From JADJXV01 sp046328995 (GTDB taxonomy: Bacteria > Bacteroidota > Ignavibacteria > Kapaibacteriales > UBA961), in NCBI GenBank assembly GCA_046328995.1, contig JAXLVN010000008.1, forward strand, positions 41,803-105,802: a stretch of 64,000 bases of DNA, written 5' to 3'. The first letter of the stretch is position 1. Each line of letters begins with the position of its first letter. The translations under genes were made by a program, and so were the position numbers. Of the stretch, positions 34,306-42,690 are shown one piece after another. The notes under the pieces were generated by a model. That model searched no databases. It was given only the letters and a program-made list of their open reading frames with translations, and was not told the DNA's origin.

Positions 34306-35610
34306 TCACGGAGTAATAAGCGTCCCGCTGAGGCGAAGGAGTTCTGTTTCGAGAATTTTAGCTTCATAAAGCGCTCGTATCGTCCGCGTTTCGGCATCGG
34401 TCATCGACTTCTGCGCCTGGCGGATTTCGAGTTCGTTCATCGCGCCAAGTGCATAGCGTTCCAGAGAGATGCTGATGTTTTGCTTTGTCAGGACTCTATT
34501 CTGCGTCTCCAGCTCTACCAATTCCACTGCCGCACGATATCCGCGGTATGCACGGGCAATATCGGACTCTACCTGCGTTTTCGTGAGGGAAATTGTTTCT
34601 TCTGCTATAGAAATACCTATTTTGGCATTCTCGATACGCCGCTGTAAGTTCCATCCTTCAAAGAGATTAATAGATGCCGTGATACCATAATTTATCCCGA
34701 GGGACGTACCCGAAAGGACGAGCCCGGTCTGCGACGTCGTACGCTGGAAATTTACTCCTGAGGTGACCGAAATCTGCGGATACCACTGAGCATTGAGCAC
34801 GCTCAGATCGAGCTCTGCCAGGGACTTATTCTTTAGCGCAAGCGTGAGCGATGTATTGGAGGTAAGTGCCGTGTTCCGAATCGATTCCTGAAGTAATTGC
34901 GGGCGCAGCATGAGCGAGTCGGCGGCGGTGAAGTCCGGATTGGTAGTACGCGCAAGGAGCTGATTGAGAGTAATTGTACTCCGCTCAAGCACTGCTTTTT
35001 GTCGTAAAAAAGCCGCGCGGTCTTCGTTGTAATCAATCGTCGCCTGCAGTACTTTTTGTTCGGACCCCGCACCAAGCTCCAGTCTGCTCCGCGTAATATC
35101 GAGCCGCTTTTTCGACACTTCGACGGCCTCCTGAAGCGAAGCAAGCGTCTCGCGTTGACTGATAATATCATAATACTGCGTGATAATCTGAGCCACCGTA
35201 TTTTCGACCGTCCGGCGGTATTGTACCTCTCCGATCGCCTGCATTTCCTTGAGCCGGTCGTAATTCGTAAACATCGCAAAGCCGTCAAATATCGTCCAGT
35301 TCAGCGCAATCCCCGCTGTCAGTGCCGACGACACGGCACCCTTGATATCGTTGGTAGCACCGGTAATAAGATCCTGATGTACATTCGTTGTAGCACCGGC
35401 ATCCGATACCGTTGCATTGACCTGCGGGAGCATGCCGGCATTTCCCGGGCGAACATTATTTGCGGTGATTCGGGTGTCATTTTTGGCAATACGTATCGCA
35501 TAATTATTTTCCAATCCAATACGAATCGCTTCCGAAAGTGTGAGCCGCTCTTGTGCGGAAGAGGTGGATATCAGAACGCCAAACACCAAAAGAATGATAC
35601 TTTTATTCAT
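34306..35610 (-). CDS. TolC-family outer-membrane efflux protein
   Basis: 434 residues from ATG 35610, which overlaps the stop region of the RND pump gene (8 bp). A signal peptide MNKSIILLVFGVLISTSSAQ is followed by the TolC repeat structure: LTLSEAIRIGLENNYAIRIAKND with long coiled-coil helices, and a second half starting near residue 225 (NTSLTLALKNKSLAELDLSVLNAQWYPQISV). It ends ALYEAKILETELLRLSGTLITP. It forms the outer-membrane tunnel of a tripartite pump. A longer frame to 35670 runs into the pump gene and is not preferred. Confidence 0.92.
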   Translation of the reverse strand: MNKSIILLVFGVLISTSSAQERLTLSEAIRIGLENNYAIRIAKNDTRITANNVRPGNAGMLPQVNATVSDAGATTNVHQDLITGATNDIKGAVSSALTAGIALNWTIFDGFAMFTNYDRLKEMQAIGEVQYRRTVENTVAQIITQYYDIISQRETLASLQEAVEVSKKRLDITRSRLELGAGSEQKVLQATIDYNEDRAAFLRQKAVLERSTITLNQLLARTTNPDFTAADSLMLRPQLLQESIRNTALTSNTSLTLALKNKSLAELDLSVLNAQWYPQISVTSGVNFQRTTSQTGLVLSGTSLGINYGITASINLFEGWNLQRRIENAKIGISIAEETISLTKTQVESDIARAYRGYRAAVELVELETQNRVLTKQNISISLERYALGAMNELEIRQAQKSMTDAETRTIRALYEAKILETELLRLSGTLITP

Positions 35611-38600
35611 TCGTACCGTCCTTTGCTGTATGGTTCTTAGAGAAATAACTGTATAAAGCCGGGATCGCATACAAAGTAAGAATAAGCGAGAGCATCAGCC
35701 CGCCGATGACGACAATTCCCATTGAAATTCTACTCTTCGACCCCGCGCCCAGAGCCAGCGCTATCGGCAAGGCGCCGAGCACGGTCGCAAGTGTGGTCAT
35801 GATAATCGGACGGAAGCGCGACACCGCTGCATCCATCACCGCATCCATCACCGAGAGCCCCTGCTCTTTCCGCTGATTGGCAAATTCCACAATCAAAATC
35901 GCATTCTTGGTCACGAGCCCGATGAGCATAATAATACCGATCTCACTGAAAATATTCAAGGTTTGCGCGAAGTACCAGAGCGAAAACAATGCCCCGGCAA
36001 GCGCAAGCGGCACTGTGAGAAGAATGATAAACGGATCGACAAAACTCTCAAACTGCGCCGCAAGTACCAAATAAATAAGCACCAAAGCCAGCACAAAAGC
36101 AAAAAGCAAGCTCGACGAACTCTCCGCAAAATCTTTTGATGCGCCGGTAAGTGATGTGGTAAATGATTCATCAAGCACGCGCGAGGAGATGTCTTTCATG
36201 GCGTCAATTCCATCGCCAATTGTTTTCCCCTTGGCAAGTCCTGCCGAAACGGTAGCCGATACATAGCGGTTGTAGTGGAAGAGTTGCGGAGGCGTACTTT
36301 TTTCGGTAAGTCGGACTACATTATCAAGTTGTACGAGCTGTCCGGACGATGTACGCACATAGAGTGATTGTAAATCAAGCGGGTCATTACGTCCGGCGCG
36401 CTCTGCCTGACCGATGACCTGATACTGTTTACCATCCAAAATTACATACCCGAATCGCTGCCCGCTGAATGCCGCCTGAAGCGTTTGCGCGATATCCAAG
36501 ACCGTCACATTCAGCGCGCGGGCTTTATCGCGGTCAATTTCAAGTAATAGTTCGGGTTTGGTGAATTTTAAATTCACATCCACCACACTGAAGGCAGGAT
36601 TTTTTCCGGCTTCTTCCAGGAATCTCGGCAATACACTTTTTAATTTATCAAGCGTGGACGTTTGCAGTACGAACTGCACCGGCAATCCCGCACCACCACC
36701 GCCACCGGCGGCAATGGTCTGCTCCTGAATTACAATTCCTTTCGCCTCCGGCAATCGCTTCAAGAGACGCGTAAGCTGTTCAGCTATATCCTGTTGTGAC
36801 CTTCGGCGTTCCTTCGCATCGACGAGCATCAGGCGCAAAAAACCCTGATTCACCGACGCCCCACCATTATTCGGCGACGTTACCGTAAGCGAGGAGCGCT
36901 GCTCGGGCACCGAATCATTCACGAGTCGGTTGAGCTTGCTGATATAGTTATCCATAAATTCAAACGACGCGCCTTCGGGGCCGGTAGCGGTGATACGCAT
37001 CCGGCTTTTGTCCTGAATCGGTGCGAGCTCGGAGCCGAGCGTCCCGCCAAAGCCGTAAATTGCCACGCCTGAAATGAGGATAATAAGAAAGGCGCTCCAC
37101 CGATGCCGCATAAAGCTTTCGAGTGAACGGCGATAGCCGCTCACGAGTCCGTTCAGCAGGCGCTCGGACCACTCATAGAATCTGCCATGCGCGCTGTGCG
37201 GGCGGATAAAGCGCGAACTCATCATCGGCGTAAGAGTGAGCGATACAAAGGCCGAAATCAGCACCGAACCGGCGACCACCACGCCGAACTCTCTGAATAA
37301 TCGACCGGTAAGACCTTGTAAAAATACAATCGGCAGGAAGACGGCGGCGAGGGTGACGGTCGTCGAGAGCACGGCGAAGACGATTTCTTTCGAACCTCGA
37401 TGAGCGGCCTCAAGGGGCGACATTCCATCCTCGACTTTGGTGTAAATGTTTTCTAATACGACAATTGCATCATCGACGACGAGCCCGGTCGCGAGCACAA
37501 TTCCGAGTAAAGTCAGCACATTGATTGAGAAGTCCATCACATACATCAGGAAAAATGTACCGATGAGTGAGATGGGAATTGCGAGCACGGGGATAAGCGT
37601 TGTGCGCCAATTCCGCAGGAAAATAAAAATAATCAGCGCCACAAGTCCGAAGGAAATGATGAGTGTTTCGACCACTTCGGAGATAGAATCCTGAATTCCT
37701 TTCGTGGTATCGAGTAATATTCCAAGCTCGATATCCTGCGGCAAATCGGCTTTAATTTCAGCCACCCGTTTGTAAAAATCCTTCGCAATAGCGACGTGAT
37801 TAGCGCCCGGCTGAGGGGTAATTGCCACGCCAAACATAGGCACACCATTGGTCTTGAGAATCGTTTTGAGGTTTTCGGCGCCAATCTCGGCGCGACCTAT
37901 ATCCTGAAACCGCACGATGTTATTTCCATCCTGCTTGATAATTAAATTATTAAAATCATCTGCCGTGACGAGCCGCCCCATCGTGCGCACCGTGAGCTCG
38001 GTATTGGTGCCCTCGACGCTGCCGGAGGGTAATTCCACATTCTCGCGGTCAAGGGCGGATTTTATATCTAATGCTGTTAGTCGATAGGCGGTTAACTTCA
38101 TCGGGTCGAGCCAGAGCCGCATCGCGTATTTTTTCTCGCCCCATATCCGTATCTCGCTCACACCGGCGATGGTCTGCAGGCGCTCTTTGATCACATTGGT
38201 CGCAATATCACACACTTCGAGCAGATCGCGCTGCTTGCTTTGCACCGTGACAACCAAGATAGCATCCGAATTTGCATCGGCCTTGGTCACGACCGGCGGG
38301 TCGGCGTCCGGCGGCAGCAGGCGCAGCGTCCGCGAGACGCGGTCGCGGACGTCATTGGCGGCAGCTTCGAGACCGATACCGAGTTCGAATTCTACGGTAA
38401 TCGTCGAAGCGCCTTCCTTGCTAATCGACGTCAGCGAGCGCACGCCGGCGATTCCATTTAATGATTCTTCAAGGGGTTCGGTGATTTTCGACTCAATCAC
38501 ATCGGCATTGGCGCCGACATAATTTGCGCTCACGGTAATAGTCGGCGGGTCAACAGCCGGGAATTCCCGTACGCCTAAGTACGTAAAGCCGATTGCACCA

Positions 38601-38671
38601 AAGAGGACAATGACAATCGATGCAACGAGTGTGAGAACCGGACGTTCAATACTTATGGATGAGATACTCAT
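35603..38671 (-). CDS. RND-family efflux pump inner-membrane transporter (HAE1 type)
   Basis: 1022 residues from ATG 38671 (MSISSISIERPVLTLVASI). Upstream residues of the longer frame are not family-like. It has TM1, a large periplasmic loop (SANYVGANADVIESKITEPLEESLNGIAGV...), TM2-6 with LLGIVLATGLVVDDAIVVLENIYTKVEDG (motif D with the proton-relay Asp pair), a second periplasmic loop and TM8-12 (FSEIGIIMLIGLVTKNAILIVEFANQRKEQG). This is AcrB/MexB-type architecture for proton-driven drug or lipophile export. A GGGGGAGLP stretch occurs in the second loop. Gene order is fusion protein, pump, TolC on the minus strand. Confidence 0.95.
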   Translation of the reverse strand: MSISSISIERPVLTLVASIVIVLFGAIGFTYLGVREFPAVDPPTITVSANYVGANADVIESKITEPLEESLNGIAGVRSLTSISKEGASTITVEFELGIGLEAAANDVRDRVSRTLRLLPPDADPPVVTKADANSDAILVVTVQSKQRDLLEVCDIATNVIKERLQTIAGVSEIRIWGEKKYAMRLWLDPMKLTAYRLTALDIKSALDRENVELPSGSVEGTNTELTVRTMGRLVTADDFNNLIIKQDGNNIVRFQDIGRAEIGAENLKTILKTNGVPMFGVAITPQPGANHVAIAKDFYKRVAEIKADLPQDIELGILLDTTKGIQDSISEVVETLIISFGLVALIIFIFLRNWRTTLIPVLAIPISLIGTFFLMYVMDFSINVLTLLGIVLATGLVVDDAIVVLENIYTKVEDGMSPLEAAHRGSKEIVFAVLSTTVTLAAVFLPIVFLQGLTGRLFREFGVVVAGSVLISAFVSLTLTPMMSSRFIRPHSAHGRFYEWSERLLNGLVSGYRRSLESFMRHRWSAFLIILISGVAIYGFGGTLGSELAPIQDKSRMRITATGPEGASFEFMDNYISKLNRLVNDSVPEQRSSLTVTSPNNGGASVNQGFLRLMLVDAKERRRSQQDIAEQLTRLLKRLPEAKGIVIQEQTIAAGGGGGAGLPVQFVLQTSTLDKLKSVLPRFLEEAGKNPAFSVVDVNLKFTKPELLLEIDRDKARALNVTVLDIAQTLQAAFSGQRFGYVILDGKQYQVIGQAERAGRNDPLDLQSLYVRTSSGQLVQLDNVVRLTEKSTPPQLFHYNRYVSATVSAGLAKGKTIGDGIDAMKDISSRVLDESFTTSLTGASKDFAESSSSLLFAFVLALVLIYLVLAAQFESFVDPFIILLTVPLALAGALFSLWYFAQTLNIFSEIGIIMLIGLVTKNAILIVEFANQRKEQGLSVMDAVMDAAVSRFRPIIMTTLATVLGALPIALALGAGSKSRISMGIVVIGGLMLSLILTLYAIPALYSYFSKNHTAKDGTNE

Positions 38672-38689
38672 GTTTTGCGGATTAGGGAT

Positions 38690-38850
38690 ACCAAAATTGA
38701 TTAAAAAGTATGTCATTCTGAAGGAGTCGCATAGGCCGAAGAATCGAAATGTGATGATGTCGTACAAGCATGACGGTACAGCACGTTTCGATTCTTCGCC
38801 CTCCGAAGGGCTCAGAATGAGAGCGCTGCTATAAATACGGTACTTTTACA
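38690..38850. repeat. MITE-like palindromic repeat, copy 2, between efflux genes
   Basis: Outer arms TCATTCTGA (38713-38721) and TCAGAATGA (38812-38820), with inner arms GAAGAATCGAAA and TTTCGATTCTTC. It is near-identical to 26896-27050. It fills the 242-bp gap between the fusion-protein and pump genes, that is, within a likely operon. Confidence 0.8.
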
Positions 38851-38913
38851 TTCATAGTTGTATTAGAGTATTGCGGGAAGTTAAAATTGATGGTCGTAAG
38901 CGCCTCTCTCCCA

Positions 38914-39963
38914 CTATCGAATCACGACCGGAGAATTCGGCTTGAGGAGCAAAATTCCGGTGGTAATCACCGTATCGCCGGCGCTAATTCCCTGCACTAC
39001 TTCGAGTTCATTCTCGGTGCGCACGCCGGTAACGACCGGCCGAGGCTCGGCTTTGCCATTTTTCACGACAAATACTTTCTGACCCTTGATATCCGGGATA
39101 ATCGCCTCGGTGGGTATCATAAGTCCTTGGTGGCTATCGCCGATAGGGAGGTCAATTTCAACAAAACTCCCCGAGGTGAGCTCGCCATTGCCATTGGCTA
39201 CGTCTGCGCGAACGGCGATAGTGCGGGTTGAGAAGTCGATGCGTGGATCGACGGCATAGATAGTCGCTTTGTAGCGTTTGCTTGAGCCGCGGGTGAGGAA
39301 AGTGAGCGTATTGCCTTTTTTGAGGAAGGAGGCGTATTTTTCGGGAACACTGCACTCGAGCTTCATCGGATCGGGCTGAATGATAGATACGATGCGGGTG
39401 GCTGGCGTGACATACACACCGAGCGTGATGTATTTGAGTCCGATGATCCCGTCAAACGGCGCCCGGACTTCTGTTTTTGCGATATTGGCGAGGATGAGTT
39501 CTTTGTCGGCTTTCAAGAGATTGAGCGTATTGAGGGCAGCTTCGTATTCTTCACGGCTTGACCCGCCGCGGGAGAGGAGTGCTTTTTGCCGTGCTTCGAT
39601 TTCCTCGGCGTGGCGGATTTGTTCGGTGTTTTTGAGTAATTGCGCCTGCAGGTCTGCATCATTAATCTTGACAAGCAGTGTGCCTTGCTTCACCGGCTGA
39701 CCCTCGGGCAGGGTAAAGCTCACGACTTTGCCGCTTGCCTCGGTGTGCAGTTCCGCCTCACGATAGGCAAGAAGCGTACCGCTGATGATAATTTTTCGGT
39801 CAATTGCTTTTGCAGTCGCAACGGTAACACCGACACTGACAGGAGGTTGCTTTTTGCCCGGCGGGGCGCTGATTTTGGGTGATTCCGATGATTTAAAATA
39901 GACAAGCGTGGCGATGAGTCCGGCAGAAAGAAGAATGACCAAAATACGTGTAATCAACTTCAT
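38914..39963 (-). CDS. RND efflux periplasmic adaptor (membrane fusion protein)
   Basis: 349 residues from ATG 39963 (MKLITRILVILLSAGLIATLVYF, an N-terminal membrane anchor). The lipoyl/barrel-sandwich half (ELHTEASGKVVSFTLPEGQPVKQGTLLVKIND), a coiled-coil hairpin (QAQLLKNTEQIRHAEEIEARQKALLSRGGSSREEYEAALNTLNLL), the second lipoyl half (VRAPFDGIIGLKYITLGVYVTPATRIVSI) and the beta-barrel and MP domains follow. It bridges pump and TolC. The long frame up to 40062 is rejected because a TAAGTTTG promoter element lies at 40032-40039, within it. Confidence 0.93.
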   Translation of the reverse strand: MKLITRILVILLSAGLIATLVYFKSSESPKISAPPGKKQPPVSVGVTVATAKAIDRKIIISGTLLAYREAELHTEASGKVVSFTLPEGQPVKQGTLLVKINDADLQAQLLKNTEQIRHAEEIEARQKALLSRGGSSREEYEAALNTLNLLKADKELILANIAKTEVRAPFDGIIGLKYITLGVYVTPATRIVSIIQPDPMKLECSVPEKYASFLKKGNTLTFLTRGSSKRYKATIYAVDPRIDFSTRTIAVRADVANGNGELTSGSFVEIDLPIGDSHQGLMIPTEAIIPDIKGQKVFVVKNGKAEPRPVVTGVRTENELEVVQGISAGDTVITTGILLLKPNSPVVIR

Positions 39964-40031
39964 GGAGTATCTGATAAGGTTGTGGAAGAGAAGGATGAGA
40001 GCTGTCGTGCTATTGACAATTTTTTCTACTG

Positions 40032-40039
40032 CAAACTTA
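40032..40039 (-). promoter_or_regulatory. -7 element (TAAGTTTG) of the efflux operon
   Basis: On the minus strand TAAGTTTG followed by C matches TAnnTTTG. It lies 69 bp upstream of the adaptor ATG at 39963 and supports that start over the upstream one. Confidence 0.5.
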
Positions 40040-40090
40040 CCGCATTCTCTGAGTAACGCCAAAGGTTATGTTTTCGGTGAGGAAGTTGAA

Positions 40091-40291
40091 AAGTCTGTAA
40101 GTCTGTAAGTCGTAAGTCTGTAAGTCGTAAGTCGTAAGTCGTAAGTCTGTAAGTCGGTAAGTCGGTAAGTCTGTAAGTCTGTAAGTCGGTAAGTCGGTAA
40201 GTCGGTAAGTCGGTAAGTCGGTAAGCCGGTAAGTCGGTAAGTCGGTAAGCCGGTAAGCCGGTAAGTCGGTAAGTCGGTAAGTTGGTAAGTT
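40091..40291. repeat. Long TAAGTCGG tandem repeat array
   Basis: About 25 units of GTAAGTCG, GTAAGTCT, GTAAGCCG or the 7-mer GTAAGTC fill 200 bp. The left part mixes 7- and 8-bp units with CT/CG, the right part is nearly pure 8-bp CGGTAAGT, which suggests ongoing slippage. It lies between the efflux operon promoter and a TPR-LuxR gene terminator. It is followed by TTTTGCGCC-type repeats up to about 40325. Confidence 0.95.
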
Positions 40292-40323
40292 GTCTCCTTT
40301 TGCGCCCTTTTGCGCCTTTTGCG

Positions 40324-40363
40324 TTAAAAAAAGCAGCCCGCGTTTTCAAGTCACGGGCTGCTT
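40324..40363 (-). terminator. Rho-independent terminator of the TPR-LuxR gene
   Basis: AAGCAGCCCG (minus) pairs with CGGGCTGCTT over a 13-nt loop (40331-40340 with 40354-40363), and on the minus strand a TTTTTT run follows. It lies 27 bp after the stop of the gene at 40391. Confidence 0.88.
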
Positions 40364-40390
40364 ATCTATTAATCATTACAATCAGTTCAA

Positions 40391-42061
40391 CTATACATTC
40401 ATCAGGAATTTCCCGAGGTTTTCACGTTCACCGACGCCGAGCTTTTTCCGCAGGTTGAAGCGATGATTCTCGATTGTGCGGGCTGAGAGGGTGAGGATTT
40501 GGGAAATTTCGTCCGAGTGCAGACCTGCGCGGATGAGGATACATATTTTAATTTCCATGGCTGTGAGCTCGGGATACTTGGTGCGAAGAGAGTGCTCGTA
40601 GTCAGGGTGTACTTTGGTAAAAGTCTCGAGATACGACTCCCAAGTGCCTTGCATCAGGGGCGACTCTTTGAGTTTGAGCTTGACTTTCCGCACGATATTC
40701 TCTGCTTTATCCAATTGCTTGGTAATGTTGAGAATTTCTTTGCGGAAAGAATTGAGCTCATTCATCTGCGTCAGGATTAGATTATTATTCATGATAAGTT
40801 GGGCTTGGAGATGATTCCGTTCGAGCGCGAGCGCGAGATTTTGTGCCTGTAACAGCTCGTTTTTCTTCTGCTTGAGGGCAATATCATAGCGTACTTCGAG
40901 ATCGCGTAAGCTTTGTACTGATTGTTCATTGATAATTTTCTTTTCGAGCGTCGTCGATTGCTGCAAGAGAGCGTAGGCCTCTTGATACTGTCCGAACGCA
41001 GCATACGACTCTGCCCGGCTACCGAGCACGGCTGCCTGAAAGTGCGGCATAGAAAGCTCGATGGCGATGTGCTCTGCCTGCTGAAAGTGATACTGTGCCG
41101 TATCAGAATTACGCTGAGAGAATCCTTCATGGGAGTACAGCATTCCATATCGCTGCTGAAGAGTACCCAGATTTTTTCGGTCTTTTGCATCTGTCAACGG
41201 GGCAAGTGCTGCTTCAAAAGCGGCAAGGCAGTGACTGAAATTACCTTGATTCATATAGGCAGTGCCGAGTGCAATACGTTGAACAGCAATTGGATACTGT
41301 AGATTGTTTTCCGTCAGCACGCCAATCGACTCCTCCAGTGCGGCTATTTGCTTATCTGTATGTCCTTGACGCGCATAGACATTCGAGAGCCGGAGGAGAG
41401 CATTGCAATAGGTATGAATTTCCTTGGCTTCGCGTGCTTCCTGTAGTGAGATCGAAATATAATCAAGTGCTTTATCAAGATGACCGAGCCGCATATAGAC
41501 ATCGGCGAGATTGGCCATAATTACCGATGCCATCCGCTTGTTAATCGGGTGCTTCTGGTATTCGATCTCTGCACGGAGCAAGAACTGCATACTCGCTTCG
41601 TAGTTGTTTCTGCACTGCTCAATCGTTGATAAATCGAGAAGTGCCGATTGCAGAAACTCATAATTTCCTTCTGCCTCGAGTACGATTACCGCCTCCGTCA
41701 ATCGTTGCCGGGCGGACTCCCACTGCGAATGAAGGGTTTCGATTTTTGCCAAAATACATTCACCGAGTGCGGCATATTCGCGATTACCGTATGATTTTGA
41801 AAGAGTTATTAGTTCTTCTGCCGCTGCTGTCGCTCCCGCTCCATCGCCGGTCACATGATAGGCATGACACAGCAAATGCCGTGCGTGCAGCTCAAGCACT
41901 GCCTGAGAGTCGCTGCCTGTGGCTCTCTTGTGAGCGCTGATATCCTGAAGAAGTCCTCGGATGTGTGCCACCGCACGTGCCGGAGACTCACGAATTACTG
42001 CCCGAGCATCGTGTAATTTCACGAGCATATCGGCTACAAAGGTGTCGGGTGTCTTGGGCAT
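40391..42061 (-). CDS. TPR-repeat transcriptional regulator with LuxR-type HTH
   Basis: 556 residues. Residues of about 50-390 are tetratricopeptide-like helical pairs (for example ANLADVYMRLGHLDKALDYISISLQEAREAKE; IALGTAYMNQGNFSHCLAAFEAAL). A coiled coil follows (IINEQSVQSLRDLEVRYDIALKQKKNELLQAQNLALALE), and the C-terminus (ELTAMEIKICILIRAGLHSDEISQILTLSARTIENHRFNLRKKL) is a LuxR/GerE helix-turn-helix. It is a cytoplasmic DNA-binding protein that probably senses a protein or small-molecule partner through TPRs. It begins 3 bp after the small lectin-like gene. A paralogue with almost the same C-terminus lies at 44128-46044. Confidence 0.85.
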   Translation of the reverse strand: MPKTPDTFVADMLVKLHDARAVIRESPARAVAHIRGLLQDISAHKRATGSDSQAVLELHARHLLCHAYHVTGDGAGATAAAEELITLSKSYGNREYAALGECILAKIETLHSQWESARQRLTEAVIVLEAEGNYEFLQSALLDLSTIEQCRNNYEASMQFLLRAEIEYQKHPINKRMASVIMANLADVYMRLGHLDKALDYISISLQEAREAKEIHTYCNALLRLSNVYARQGHTDKQIAALEESIGVLTENNLQYPIAVQRIALGTAYMNQGNFSHCLAAFEAALAPLTDAKDRKNLGTLQQRYGMLYSHEGFSQRNSDTAQYHFQQAEHIAIELSMPHFQAAVLGSRAESYAAFGQYQEAYALLQQSTTLEKKIINEQSVQSLRDLEVRYDIALKQKKNELLQAQNLALALERNHLQAQLIMNNNLILTQMNELNSFRKEILNITKQLDKAENIVRKVKLKLKESPLMQGTWESYLETFTKVHPDYEHSLRTKYPELTAMEIKICILIRAGLHSDEISQILTLSARTIENHRFNLRKKLGVGERENLGKFLMNV

Positions 42062-42064
42062 AGC

Positions 42065-42481
42065 TTATTCGGGATCGAGGGGAAAGCTATCCTGTAACTG
42101 CACATCCCACACATATGCATTGGCTTCAGAGCCAAGCTCAACGGCACCGTCCTCGCCGATGACCATCCACGAATCAGTGCCGAATGCTTTGATTTTATAG
42201 GGAATTTTCCCGAGAACGGGCATTTGCGGCACGAGGACCCATTGGGTCGCCGAGGTACTGTCTGCCGAAAACACGGTCGAGCCGCTTGCCTGAAGATAGA
42301 CATCTGCTTTGTTTCGCAGGTAGTAGGTCGTCGTCGAACCAAGCACGGCGGCAAATTGCCATGATTGCTGATTATATCCCGGATACTCCTGACTCACCCG
42401 TGCGACAATCTGTGCCTGATACGAATCAAAGCACGACATCACCGTCACGCTTGACTGAGCAATGCGATAGAATGAACCCAT
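42065..42481 (-). CDS. Small ricin-type beta-trefoil-like protein (tentative)
   Basis: 138 residues without signal peptide or TM segment. Motifs QQSWQFAAVLGSTTTYYLRNKADVYLQASG, ATQWVLVPQM and YKIKAFGTDSWMVIGEDGAVELGSEANAYVWDV recall the Q-x-W repeats and strand pattern of ricin B-type lectins or fascin-like trefoils. The similarity is weak, and carbohydrate binding is inference. A clear Shine-Dalgarno (AAGGAGAG, 5 nt before ATG) is unusual among genes in this window. It lies between a histidine kinase gene and a TPR-LuxR gene, 3 bp upstream of the latter, so it is almost certainly co-expressed. Confidence 0.6.
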   Translation of the reverse strand: MGSFYRIAQSSVTVMSCFDSYQAQIVARVSQEYPGYNQQSWQFAAVLGSTTTYYLRNKADVYLQASGSTVFSADSTSATQWVLVPQMPVLGKIPYKIKAFGTDSWMVIGEDGAVELGSEANAYVWDVQLQDSFPLDPE

Positions 42482-42528
42482 TATCTCTCCTTATGTAACT
42501 ATTTTTAATTGATAATAATTAACGCCTG

Positions 42529-42651
42529 CTATCCCTTCTTGCCGCGAGCCGGAAATTCCTCCGGGGTATAGCGCGCAGGCACAAGCGTGATACCATTGTC
42601 GGTGAGCACTCTTTTTGTGCCAAATTTCCGGCACTGCACATATCCATCCAA
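42529..42651 (-). CDS. Possible small ORF in the frame of the upstream kinase (uncertain)
   Basis: After the kinase stop codon TAA (42691-42693) the same frame stays open to TAG at 42529-42531 and reads PYGQAFTNSPRRQLDGYVQC, then RKFGTKRVLTDNGITLVPAR and YTPEEFPARGKKG. The wording and codon choice look protein-like. No ATG is available; TTG at 42651 would give 40 residues. It could be a small protein, a remnant of a longer kinase, or chance. Confidence 0.3.
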   Translation of the reverse strand: MDGYVQCRKFGTKRVLTDNGITLVPARYTPEEFPARGKKG

Positions 42652-42690
42652 TTGCCGGCGCGGAGAATTGGTGAACGCCTGCCCATACGG

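Noticed and set aside
38672..38767. Longer N-terminus of the RND pump
   Set aside because: The extra residues overlap the MITE-like repeat and are not RND-like; MSISSISIERP is the typical start.
40026..40349. Frame reading LPTYRLTDLPAYRLT repeats
   Set aside because: It is the translation of the TAAGTCGG microsatellite and has no start context or homology.
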